A DNA stretch of 64,000 bases from Paucidesulfovibrio sp050251775 (lineage in GTDB: Bacteria > Desulfobacterota > Desulfovibrionia > Desulfovibrionales > Desulfovibrionaceae). This document shows, in pieces, positions 1 to 6,924 of this stretch. The DNA lies in contig JBFWMD010000001.1 in assembly GCA_050251775.1 (NCBI GenBank), forward strand, positions 75,700-139,699, given 5' to 3'. How positions within the stretch are numbered: the first letter of the stretch is position 1; every line of letters starts with the position of its first letter. The translations under genes were made by a program, and so were the position numbers. The notes under the pieces are model-generated. The model was given only the letters and a program-made list of their open reading frames with translations, did not search any database and was not told the DNA's origin.

Positions 1-40
1 CGCAGCGGAGTCCAAACAGGAAAACGAAGGAACAAAGACG

Positions 41-793
41 GTGTCAAACCTGATCAATTCCGTGGAACGGGCGTTGGATGTCCTGTTGTATTTCAATGCC
101 AAGGACGCGCCTGTGGGCGTCTCCCAGATCAGCAAAGAGCTGGGAGTGCACAAGAGCACCGTCTTCCGCACTCTGGCAACCCTGGAAAGCCGCAGGTTTG
201 TGGCGCAGGACCCGGAGTCCGGCAAATATTCCCTGGGCATCAGCCTTTTTGCCCTGGGGCGCAAGATAACTGTTTACGACGTGTTCAAGCCTTTCGCAAA
301 GAGACTTTGCGACGAGTTCAAGGAAAGCATCAATATCTCCATATTGGAAATGTCCGCTTCTGGTACGTACAAAAGTACCATAGTCGTCAAGGAGGACAGC
401 AAAGACAATGTTCTATCCGTCAGCCCTAAAATCGGGACTAGCATGGACTGCTACTGCTCTTCAGTCGGCAAATGCCTTCTCGCCTTCTCTTCCAACGTAT
501 CTACGTCAGCATTCGAGGGGTATTCGTTTATTGATTATACGGACAACACCATCGGCACTGTTGCCGAGCTGCTAGCGGAGCTGGAAAAGGTACGCAAGGC
601 AGGCTACGCCGTGGACGCCGAAGAGCAGGAGGTCGGCCTGACCTGCGTGGGTGTGCCCATCTTCGACAGGCATGGCCGGGCCATCGCAGCCATGAGCGTT
701 TCCGGGCCGACCCAGCGCGTCCGCAGCAGAAAATTGGAGACCGTGGTCGCGCGGCTGCGGGAGACCGCCGCCGAGATCACCGAACACATCTGA
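41..793 (+). CDS. IclR-family transcriptional regulator
   Basis: A 250-residue protein with the two-part IclR layout. The winged helix-turn-helix lies at about residues 25-49 (SQISKELGVHKSTVFRTL), followed by an effector-binding domain from about residue 75 to the end. The GTG at 41 is the first start in frame and has a GAAGG-like ribosome site about 10 bases upstream. It is immediately upstream of and co-oriented with butyrate kinase, so it is the natural candidate to control the 860-9741 catabolic block in response to an organic acid. IclR proteins can repress or activate, and the ligand cannot be read from sequence. Family assignment is secure; the regulon is inferred from position. Confidence 0.9.
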   Translation: MSNLINSVERALDVLLYFNAKDAPVGVSQISKELGVHKSTVFRTLATLESRRFVAQDPESGKYSLGISLFALGRKITVYDVFKPFAKRLCDEFKESINISILEMSASGTYKSTIVVKEDSKDNVLSVSPKIGTSMDCYCSSVGKCLLAFSSNVSTSAFEGYSFIDYTDNTIGTVAELLAELEKVRKAGYAVDAEEQEVGLTCVGVPIFDRHGRAIAAMSVSGPTQRVRSRKLETVVARLRETAAEITEHI

Positions 794-818
794 GCGCCGC
801 CGAACAGCGGCAAACCAT

Positions 819-839
819 TACGGACTTTATTTGTCCGTA
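819..839. promoter_or_regulatory. inverted repeat between iclR-type gene and buk
   Basis: TACGGAC (819-825) and GTCCGTA (833-839) form a perfect 7-bp inverted repeat with a 7-base T-rich centre, ending about 20 bases before the buk start. There is no T-run, so a terminator is unlikely. It could be an operator for the neighbouring IclR-family protein or a small mRNA hairpin. Its function is inference. Confidence 0.4.
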
Positions 840-859
840 TACCCGTGTGGGGGATGAGC

Positions 860-1918
860 ATGCGTATTTTGGCCATCAACCCTGGCGGCACCTCGACCAA
901 GATCGCCGTATTCGACGACCGGCGTGAGCTGCTGAACATCAACATCCAACATGGTCCCGAAGAGATGCACGGCTGTGCGTCCGTCTTCGACCAGCTCGGC
1001 TTCCGCAAGGCCGCTGTTCTCGACGCCCTGTCCAAGGCAGGGATCGGCCTGGAGAAATTGGATGCCGTGGTGGGCCGCGGCGGTCTGCTCAAGTCCGTTC
1101 CCGGGGGAACCTACGCCGTGAACAATGCCATGGTGGACGACCTCCGCCGGGCCATCAACGGAGAGCACCCCTCCAACCTCGGTCCGGTCATGGCCCGCGA
1201 CATCGCGGACTCCCGGAACATTCCCGCCTTTATTGTCGATCCCGTTTCCGTGGATGAATTCGACGCCCGTTCCCGCCTGTCCGGCATTTCCGAGATCGAG
1301 CGGCCGAGCTGGCTGCACGCCCTGAACCACAAGGCCGTGTGCCGCGAGGTGGCCGAGCGCATGGGCGGCCAATACGAGGACTTCAACTTCATCGTGGCCC
1401 ACCTCGGGTCGGGCATCTCCATTGCCGCCCACAGGCGCGGACGCATGGTGGACGGCAGCGGCGGCAGATCCAATGGCCCGTTTTCGCCGGAGCGTTGCGG
1501 CTCGCTGCCCGCCTACCCTCTGGTGGAGCTCTGTTACAGCGGCAGGTTCACCCACGCCGAGATGGTCTCGAAAATCAGCACCCGTGCCGGGATGTACGAC
1601 TACCTCGGAACCAAGGACATGCTGGAGATCGAGGGCCGCTACCGGGCCGGGGACGAACGCGCCGTGCTGGTGCTGGACGCCTTTGTCTACCAGACCGCCA
1701 AGGATGTCGCCAAGTACGGCGCCACGCTGTGCGGCGAGGTGGACCGGATCATCGTCACGGGCGGCATTGCCCGCTCCGAATGCATCGTCGGCATGATTGC
1801 CGCCCAGGTCGGCTGGATCGCTCCGCTGGAGATCGTGCCCGGAGAGCGGGAAATGGAAGCCCTGGCAGCGGGCGTGCTGCGCGTGCTCACCGGGGTCGAG
1901 GAAGCCAAGCTTTACTGA
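860..1918 (+). CDS. buk: butyrate kinase (branched-chain fatty acid kinase)
   Basis: About 352 residues, the usual size of butyrate kinases in the acetate kinase/ASKHA superfamily. The N-terminal phosphate-binding motif NPGGTSTKIAVFDD and the late motif VTGGIARSE are present. The enzyme makes ATP from an acyl phosphate (butyryl, isobutyryl or isovaleryl phosphate) and releases the acid in the cytoplasm. I prefer the ATG at 860 because a GTGGGGG stretch sits just upstream; starts at 845 or 854 are possible. Phosphate butyryltransferase follows directly, and the 2-oxoacid:ferredoxin oxidoreductase further down would supply its acyl-CoA. The exact acyl chain length is not decidable here. Confidence 0.93.
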   Translation: MRILAINPGGTSTKIAVFDDRRELLNINIQHGPEEMHGCASVFDQLGFRKAAVLDALSKAGIGLEKLDAVVGRGGLLKSVPGGTYAVNNAMVDDLRRAINGEHPSNLGPVMARDIADSRNIPAFIVDPVSVDEFDARSRLSGISEIERPSWLHALNHKAVCREVAERMGGQYEDFNFIVAHLGSGISIAAHRRGRMVDGSGGRSNGPFSPERCGSLPAYPLVELCYSGRFTHAEMVSKISTRAGMYDYLGTKDMLEIEGRYRAGDERAVLVLDAFVYQTAKDVAKYGATLCGEVDRIIVTGGIARSECIVGMIAAQVGWIAPLEIVPGEREMEALAAGVLRVLTGVEEAKLY

Positions 1919-1933
1919 TTGTTGGAGGTGGAT

Positions 1934-2833
1934 GTGACTCTCAAGAACTTCAGCGATGTGTTGCAGGCCGTCCGGACGGGACGGAAATTCCGGCTCTGCG
2001 TGGCTGCTGCCGAGGATGTGGAACTGCTCCGGGCGGTGCGCATGGCCGTGGAAATGGGATTTATCCATCCGATGCTCACAGGCGACCAGGATGCGGTGCG
2101 CCGTTGCGCCGAGGAAGCCGGGCTCTCGGGTTTCGAGCTGGTGGCCTGTGCATCCGGGCCGGAAAGCGCGACCAAGGCAGTCTCCCTGGTGCGCGAGGGC
2201 TTGGCGGACGTACTCATGAAGGGCGCCATCAATACCTCGGACTACATGCGCGCCATTCTCAACCGCGACTTGGGATTGCGTGGTGGCGGCCTGCTCAGCA
2301 CCCTGGCGGTCTACGAAGTGCCGCAATACCACAAGCTGATCTATTGCAGCGACAGCGGAATCAATGTGGCTCCGGACCTGGAGCAGAAAAAGGACATTCT
2401 GCGCAACGCCTTGGAGGCCATGCGCCGTCTGGGCATGGAAAATCCCAAGGTCGCGGCGTTGACTGCCAATGAAGTGGTGCATCCCAAGGTGCAGGCCACA
2501 GTGGACGCGGCCGCGCTGGTTGAACTGGTCGCCAAGGGGGAGTTGCCCCAGTGCATCATTGAGGGGCCTATTGCCTTTGATGTGGCTTTTGACAGGCATG
2601 CGGCTGAACACAAGGGCATCGACAGCCGCATCAGTGGAGATGTTGATTTGCTGCTCGCCCCGAACATTGAAACCGGCAACGCCCTCGGCAAATCCTGGTT
2701 GACGCTGAACAAGGCGAAATGGGCCGGCCTTGTCCTCGGCACGACGCATCCCGTGGTGCTCGGCTCCCGCTCCGACACCGCGGAGGTGAAGATCAATTCC
2801 ATCGCCCTGGCCTGTCTTCTCGCGCAGTCATAA
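1934..2833 (+). CDS. ptb: phosphate butyryltransferase
   Basis: About 299 residues of the phosphate acetyl/butyryltransferase family. It shows the N-terminal region FRLCVAAAEDVELLRAV, the segment ADVLMKGAINTSDYMRA, and the C-terminal motif AKWAGLVLGTTHPVVLGSR. It exchanges CoA for phosphate on butyryl or branched acyl-CoA, giving the acyl phosphate used by butyrate kinase. An open frame extends upstream to a TTG at 1919 that abuts the buk stop, but the GTG at 1934 follows GGAGG (1924-1928) at a spacing of 5 and is the better start. The order buk-ptb is reversed relative to clostridial ptb-buk. Substrate specificity is inferred from the linked VOR-like complex. Confidence 0.92.
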   Translation: MTLKNFSDVLQAVRTGRKFRLCVAAAEDVELLRAVRMAVEMGFIHPMLTGDQDAVRRCAEEAGLSGFELVACASGPESATKAVSLVREGLADVLMKGAINTSDYMRAILNRDLGLRGGGLLSTLAVYEVPQYHKLIYCSDSGINVAPDLEQKKDILRNALEAMRRLGMENPKVAALTANEVVHPKVQATVDAAALVELVAKGELPQCIIEGPIAFDVAFDRHAAEHKGIDSRISGDVDLLLAPNIETGNALGKSWLTLNKAKWAGLVLGTTHPVVLGSRSDTAEVKINSIALACLLAQS

Positions 2834-2876
2834 TCGGTATTCTTTGTCGATTTAATTCTAACTGAGGAGTGGAGTA

Positions 2877-4163
2877 ATGCAGCAGAGTCAAGGCTTCAGC
2901 ATGCGGGTGTTCATCACCCTGTTCTTTGCCGGTATGGCCTACGCCATCACCTATGCCGTCCCCTTCGTGCAGTACGTGTTCTACGACAGCACCCTCAAGG
3001 CGCTGGGCGCCACCAACGCCCAGCTCGGCACGCTGATCGCCATCTTCGGCATCGGCAACATTGCGGGGGCGCCCCTGGGAGGCATCCTTTCGGATAAGTA
3101 TAACCATAAAACCATGTATATTCTTGGTCTCGCGGGTACGTCCGTACTGTCCATCCTGTTGGCCTACAACCTGAATTATCCCTTTGCCGTGGCTGCTTTC
3201 TTCGGCTTCGCCATTTCCGGGCTGTTCCTGCTTTTCCCGGCGCACATCAAGGTGGTCCGCCTGCTGGTGGATGAAACCCGCCAGGGCAAGGCGTTCGGTT
3301 GGGCTGAATCCTTTGCGGGCATCGGCAGCGTGATCATCAACGCCGGCGCCATGTGGATCTTCGGCAGCTATGTGAACGATGTCTACGGATTCAAGGCTGT
3401 TTTGATCTTCTTCGGCGTCTGCGGCTTGCTGTGTTCCGTCATTCTCTACTTCCTGGTGGACAGCCCGGCCAAGGCCATGTCCCGCCGCAGCAGCGCGGAA
3501 CAGGAGGAGAACAAGAACAAGGCCCGCATCACCCTGAAGGACTTCCTCATCGTGTTGAGTTGCCCCGGAACCTGGTTTGCCGGCATCGCTGTTTTCGCGA
3601 CGTACACGCTGTACTGCTCAATCTCCTACTTCACGCCGTACTTCACCAACGTGCTCGGCGTGACCGTGGCGTTCTCGGGCTGGCTGGCCATCCTGCGCCA
3701 GTACGTGATCCGCTTTGGTTTCAGCCCCCTGGGCGGCTTCCTGGGTGACAAGTTCAACTCCGTGACCAAGGTGTTGCTGGTCAGCTGGTCGTGCGCCATC
3801 GGCATCCTGCTGGTTATCCTGTTCCTTCCGGAAGGAACCCCCATTGCCATGGCCATTGCTCTGATGCTGCTGATGAGCATCGTGACCTTCTCGGCTCGCG
3901 GAGCCATGTTCGCGGTTCCCTCCGAAGTCAAGATCCCGGTCAAGTATGCCGCCATCACCGCAGGCATTGTCTGCGCCATTGGTTACTGCCCGGACCTGTT
4001 CATCTTCATTCTCTTTGGTAATTGGATCGATACTTATGGCAACGATGCTTACAACATGATCTTCATCTACAACATAGTTGTTTGCAGCATCGGTGTCATT
4101 AGCGCGCTGTTGACTTTCCGCTACAAGAAGATGCTTGCGGAGAAGATACAAGCAGCTGCATAA
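2877..4163 (+). CDS. MFS transporter, probable organic acid carrier
   Basis: A 428-residue hydrophobic protein with about 12 predicted membrane segments. The loop between segments 2 and 3 carries a major facilitator signature (GGILSDKYNHKTMY), and a charged central loop (SRRSSAEQEENKNKA) separates the halves. A second GGFLGDKFNSVTK copy marks the second half. The start at 2877 has GAGGAG upstream. It lies between ptb and the 2-oxoacid oxidoreductase genes, so it probably brings in the acid that feeds the pathway or exports the end product. The resemblance is to nitrate/sugar-phosphate/oxalate-type MFS subfamilies; I cannot assign a substrate. Confidence 0.85.
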   Translation: MQQSQGFSMRVFITLFFAGMAYAITYAVPFVQYVFYDSTLKALGATNAQLGTLIAIFGIGNIAGAPLGGILSDKYNHKTMYILGLAGTSVLSILLAYNLNYPFAVAAFFGFAISGLFLLFPAHIKVVRLLVDETRQGKAFGWAESFAGIGSVIINAGAMWIFGSYVNDVYGFKAVLIFFGVCGLLCSVILYFLVDSPAKAMSRRSSAEQEENKNKARITLKDFLIVLSCPGTWFAGIAVFATYTLYCSISYFTPYFTNVLGVTVAFSGWLAILRQYVIRFGFSPLGGFLGDKFNSVTKVLLVSWSCAIGILLVILFLPEGTPIAMAIALMLLMSIVTFSARGAMFAVPSEVKIPVKYAAITAGIVCAIGYCPDLFIFILFGNWIDTYGNDAYNMIFIYNIVVCSIGVISALLTFRYKKMLAEKIQAAA

Positions 4164-4167
4164 GGTT

Positions 4168-4187
4168 TTGCATCTCTATTGATGCAA
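4168..4187. promoter_or_regulatory. inverted repeat before the oxidoreductase operon
   Basis: TTGCATC (4168-4174) and GATGCAA (4181-4187) form a perfect 7-bp inverted repeat with a 6-base centre, in the 47-base gap between the MFS gene and the ferredoxin-type subunit. It has no T-run. It may be an operator or an intercistronic hairpin; it differs in sequence from the repeat at 819-839. Confidence 0.3.
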
Positions 4188-4210
4188 CAAATGAAAACGG
4201 TGAGGCAAAA

Positions 4211-4435
4211 ATGGAAGGAATGATCGTTAAAAAAGAAAGATGCAAGCAATGTGGTTTGTGCGTGGCGAATTGTCCCAACGATGCGATCAGCTTTTCATGT
4301 GAATTCAACGATGCTGGGTACTGCTTTGCCATTGTTGATGATGAAAAGTGCATCCGGTGCGGCATCTGCTACACCATGTGCCCGGACGGGGTCTACGAGA
4401 TCATCGGGCAGGAAAAAGCTGCGGGAGGTCGATGA
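4211..4435 (+). CDS. 2-oxoacid:ferredoxin oxidoreductase, ferredoxin-type (delta) subunit
   Basis: A 74-residue protein with two [4Fe-4S] motifs, CKQCGLCVANCP and CIRCGICYTMCP, near the N-terminus and centre. This is the size and layout of the small delta subunit of four-subunit VOR/KOR/POR complexes. It wires electrons from the catalytic alpha/beta subunits to soluble ferredoxin. It is the first gene of four tightly packed genes: the alpha subunit starts 1 base after its stop. A free-standing ferredoxin is less likely given this coupling. Confidence 0.9.
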   Translation: MEGMIVKKERCKQCGLCVANCPNDAISFSCEFNDAGYCFAIVDDEKCIRCGICYTMCPDGVYEIIGQEKAAGGR

Positions 4436-4436
4436 C

Positions 4437-5498
4437 ATGGGTGACATGATCAAAGGCAACATCGCCATCGCCGAGGCCGCGGTCCGGGCCGGAGTCCAGC
4501 TCTATGCCGGATACCCCATCACGCCCTCGACCGAGATCATGGAGTACCTGGCAGGGCGTCTGCCCGAGTTGGGCCGCGCCTTCATCCAGGCGGAAAGCGA
4601 GTTGGCGGGCATCAACATGGTCATGGGCGCGGCCGCGTGCGGCTTCCGCGCGCTGACAGCCTCGTCCGGACCCGGCATCAGCCTGAAGCAGGAGGGCATC
4701 TCCTGCATTTCCGACGAGGAACTGGCCTGCGTGGTCATCAACGTGGTCCGCTACGGCAACGGCCTGGGAACGCTGTACTCCGCCCAGTGCGACTACTTCC
4801 GGGAGACCCGTGGCGGCGGCAACGGCGACTATCGCTGCATTGTGCTCAGCCCCTCCAGCATTCAGGAAGCCGTCGATCTCATGGCCACGGCTTTCGAACT
4901 GGCCGAGAAGTACCGCATCGTCACGGTGTTCATGACCGAGGGCGCCCTGGGCCAGATGATGGAGCCGTGCGATCTGCCGGACTTCATCGAGCCGAAGGTG
5001 CATCCCTGGGCTCTGGACGGCCATTACACCTACAAGAAGATCGGCATCTTCGACCGCAACTCCATGAAGGAAGCCGTGGCGTTGAACGAGAAGCACGCCC
5101 GGATCAAAGCCGCGGAGCAGCGCTGGGAATCCGGCGACGTGGCCGACGCGGACTACGTCTTTGTGGCCTACGGCCTTCCCGGCCGCTCCGTAAAGGGCGC
5201 GGTCAAGGAACTGCGCGCCGAGGGCCACAAGGTCGGCTTCATCCGGCCCATCACCACCTGGCCCTTCCCGGAAAAGGCCTTTGCCGAGGTCAATCCGGAG
5301 GTCAAGGGCTTCATCTCCGTGGAAGCCAACGCCACGGGCCAGCTCATCGACGACGTGGCCCTGACCGCCAAGAAGGTCTTCCGGGACAGGAACGTGCCCA
5401 CCTGGTGTCTGCCTTGCGTGTATGGCGTGCCGTCCATCAAGTTCACCAAGGATGGGCTGCGGGGCATCATCAACGGCGAGATCAAGGAGGCCTACTAA
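4437..5498 (+). CDS. vorB: 2-oxoacid:ferredoxin oxidoreductase alpha subunit (VorB/KorA type)
   Basis: About 353 residues. The opening KGNIAIAEAAVRAGVQLYAG followed by YPITPSTEIMEYL is typical of VorB/KorA subunits, and FIQAESELAGINMVMGAAA plus ASSGPGISLKQEG match the pyrimidine-binding TPP domain. With the beta subunit it decarboxylates a 2-oxoacid to acyl-CoA with reduction of ferredoxin. The frame is open upstream to 4251, but that segment overlaps the ferredoxin gene; the ATG at 4437 has GGGAGG (about 4424-4429) before it. A branched-chain 2-oxoacid (VOR) fits the linked butyrate kinase; 2-oxoglutarate or an aryl 2-oxoacid cannot be excluded. Confidence 0.9.
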   Translation: MGDMIKGNIAIAEAAVRAGVQLYAGYPITPSTEIMEYLAGRLPELGRAFIQAESELAGINMVMGAAACGFRALTASSGPGISLKQEGISCISDEELACVVINVVRYGNGLGTLYSAQCDYFRETRGGGNGDYRCIVLSPSSIQEAVDLMATAFELAEKYRIVTVFMTEGALGQMMEPCDLPDFIEPKVHPWALDGHYTYKKIGIFDRNSMKEAVALNEKHARIKAAEQRWESGDVADADYVFVAYGLPGRSVKGAVKELRAEGHKVGFIRPITTWPFPEKAFAEVNPEVKGFISVEANATGQLIDDVALTAKKVFRDRNVPTWCLPCVYGVPSIKFTKDGLRGIINGEIKEAY

Positions 5499-6238
5499 TG
5501 GTCAAGACAAGGAAGGTTCCCGCGCTGATCGACAAATCCATGTCGTTCTGCCCTGGCTGCGGCCATGGCATCGTCATCCGGCTGATCGCGGAATGCCTTG
5601 AGGAACTCGGCCAGCGGGAGAACGTCATCTTCCCCATCGGAGTGGGCTGTTCGAGCCTGCTGGGCGGCGGCATGACCTGCGACCGGCTGCATTGTCCCCA
5701 TGGCCGCGCCTCGGCCGTGGCCACGGGCATGAAGCGCGTGCGTCCCGAGACCATGATCGTCGCCTACCAGGGCGACGGCGACGCCTACAGCATCGGTATC
5801 GCGGAGACGCTGAACGCGGCCTACCGCAATGAGAACATCACGGTGGTGACCATCAACAACACCAACTTTGGCATGACCGGCGGCCAGATGAGCTGGACCA
5901 CCATGCCGGGACAGGTCACGACCACGTCGCCCCTCGGGCGCGACTGCGCCGTGACGGGCAATCCGATCAAGTTCCCGGAGCTCGTGGCCAGCCAGTTCGA
6001 CGTGGCCTATGCGGCGCGGGGCACGGTGACCACGCCCAAGCATGTCAACAAGCTGAAGAAGTATATCAAGAACGGTCTTGAGGCCCAAGTGAAGGGGGAG
6101 GGCTACTCCGTCATCGAAGTGCTCTCTCCGTGTCCCACCAACTGGAATCTCAGTCCTCTGAAGGCGATGCAGCGGGTCGAGGAGGAACTGATCCCCTACT
6201 ATCCGCTCGGCGAATTCAAGACGAGGAAGGAGAATTAG
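5498..6238 (+). CDS. 2-oxoacid:ferredoxin oxidoreductase beta subunit (TPP-binding)
   Basis: A 246-residue thiamine pyrophosphate subunit. It has the N-terminal cysteine motif CPGCGHG, the GVGCSS segment, and the TPP/Mg signature GDGDAYSIG followed by NNTNFGMTGGQ. Together with the alpha subunit it forms the active site for decarboxylation and acyl transfer to CoA. The ATG overlaps the alpha stop by one base (TAATG) and AAGGAGG (5484-5490) precedes it, indicating translational coupling. Only 1 base separates its stop from the gamma start. Assignment to the family is strong; substrate is not readable. Confidence 0.92.
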   Translation: MVKTRKVPALIDKSMSFCPGCGHGIVIRLIAECLEELGQRENVIFPIGVGCSSLLGGGMTCDRLHCPHGRASAVATGMKRVRPETMIVAYQGDGDAYSIGIAETLNAAYRNENITVVTINNTNFGMTGGQMSWTTMPGQVTTTSPLGRDCAVTGNPIKFPELVASQFDVAYAARGTVTTPKHVNKLKKYIKNGLEAQVKGEGYSVIEVLSPCPTNWNLSPLKAMQRVEEELIPYYPLGEFKTRKEN

Positions 6239-6239
6239 G

Positions 6240-6776
6240 ATGCGGGAGATTCTGTATGCTGGATTTGGCGGACAGGGGGTCCTGACATCCGGCCTGATCA
6301 TGGCGCAGGTGGCGATCTTCAAGGGACAGAACGCAACGTGGATCCCCTCGTACGGCTCGGCCATGCGTGGCGGCACAGCGAACTGCACCGTGAAGTACGG
6401 CATGGAACCCATCTACAATCCCGCCCAGGAAGAGCCCGACCTGCTGCTGGCCATGAACGCCCCCTCGTTCCAGGCTTTTGTGGGCATCGTCAAACCGGGC
6501 GGCATTGTTCTGGTCAACAGCGATATCGTGACCTGCGATCTGAATGTGCGTGACGACGTGACCATTCATAAGGTCGCCTGTTCCACGCTGGCCCAGGAAA
6601 TCGGCCAGCCCCGGAACGCCAACGTCATCATGGCCGCCGCCATCATCAAGCTGGCCAATGATTTCAGCATGGACGACGGCATCCAGGGCATGAACGACAT
6701 GTTCCGGAAAAAGGGAAAACAGAAATTCGAAAGCGGCAACGTCAAGTCTTTCGAATGCGGATATAACGCGGTCTAG
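6240..6776 (+). CDS. 2-oxoacid:ferredoxin oxidoreductase gamma subunit
   Basis: A 178-residue gamma subunit, recognised by the N-terminal YAGFGGQGVLTSGLIMAQ and the central WIPSYGSAMRGGTANC, both diagnostic for the CoA-binding gamma subunit of VOR/KOR complexes. It closes the delta-alpha-beta-gamma operon. AAGGAG precedes the ATG at 6240. A strong hairpin lies just after the gene at 6786-6823. Confidence 0.92.
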   Translation: MREILYAGFGGQGVLTSGLIMAQVAIFKGQNATWIPSYGSAMRGGTANCTVKYGMEPIYNPAQEEPDLLLAMNAPSFQAFVGIVKPGGIVLVNSDIVTCDLNVRDDVTIHKVACSTLAQEIGQPRNANVIMAAAIIKLANDFSMDDGIQGMNDMFRKKGKQKFESGNVKSFECGYNAV

Positions 6777-6785
6777 CCTCCTAAC

Positions 6786-6823
6786 GCGGACTCCCGGCGG
6801 ATGTTTTGCCTCCGGGAGTCCGC
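6786..6823. terminator. hairpin after the oxidoreductase operon
   Basis: GCGGACTCCCGG (6786-6797) pairs perfectly with CCGGGAGTCCGC (6812-6823) around a 14-base loop. No T-run follows on either strand, so it may be a Rho-assisted end or an mRNA stabiliser, not a classic intrinsic terminator. It separates the gamma subunit from the FAD/Fe-S dehydrogenase. Confidence 0.5.
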
Positions 6824-6924
6824 ACCGGGTGGACTTCTCAGCGCTCATGTAACGTCAACCAAACAAAATGAATTTCGGATAATTTTCGAAAATCCTGTCC
6901 CCGGCCTGTGCCGAAGGAGTGCGT

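Noticed and set aside
827..2749. 640-residue open frame on the minus strand over buk and ptb
   Set aside because: The sequence is the low-complexity histidine/glycine/alanine-rich pattern that arises opposite a GC-rich gene; buk and ptb are well supported.
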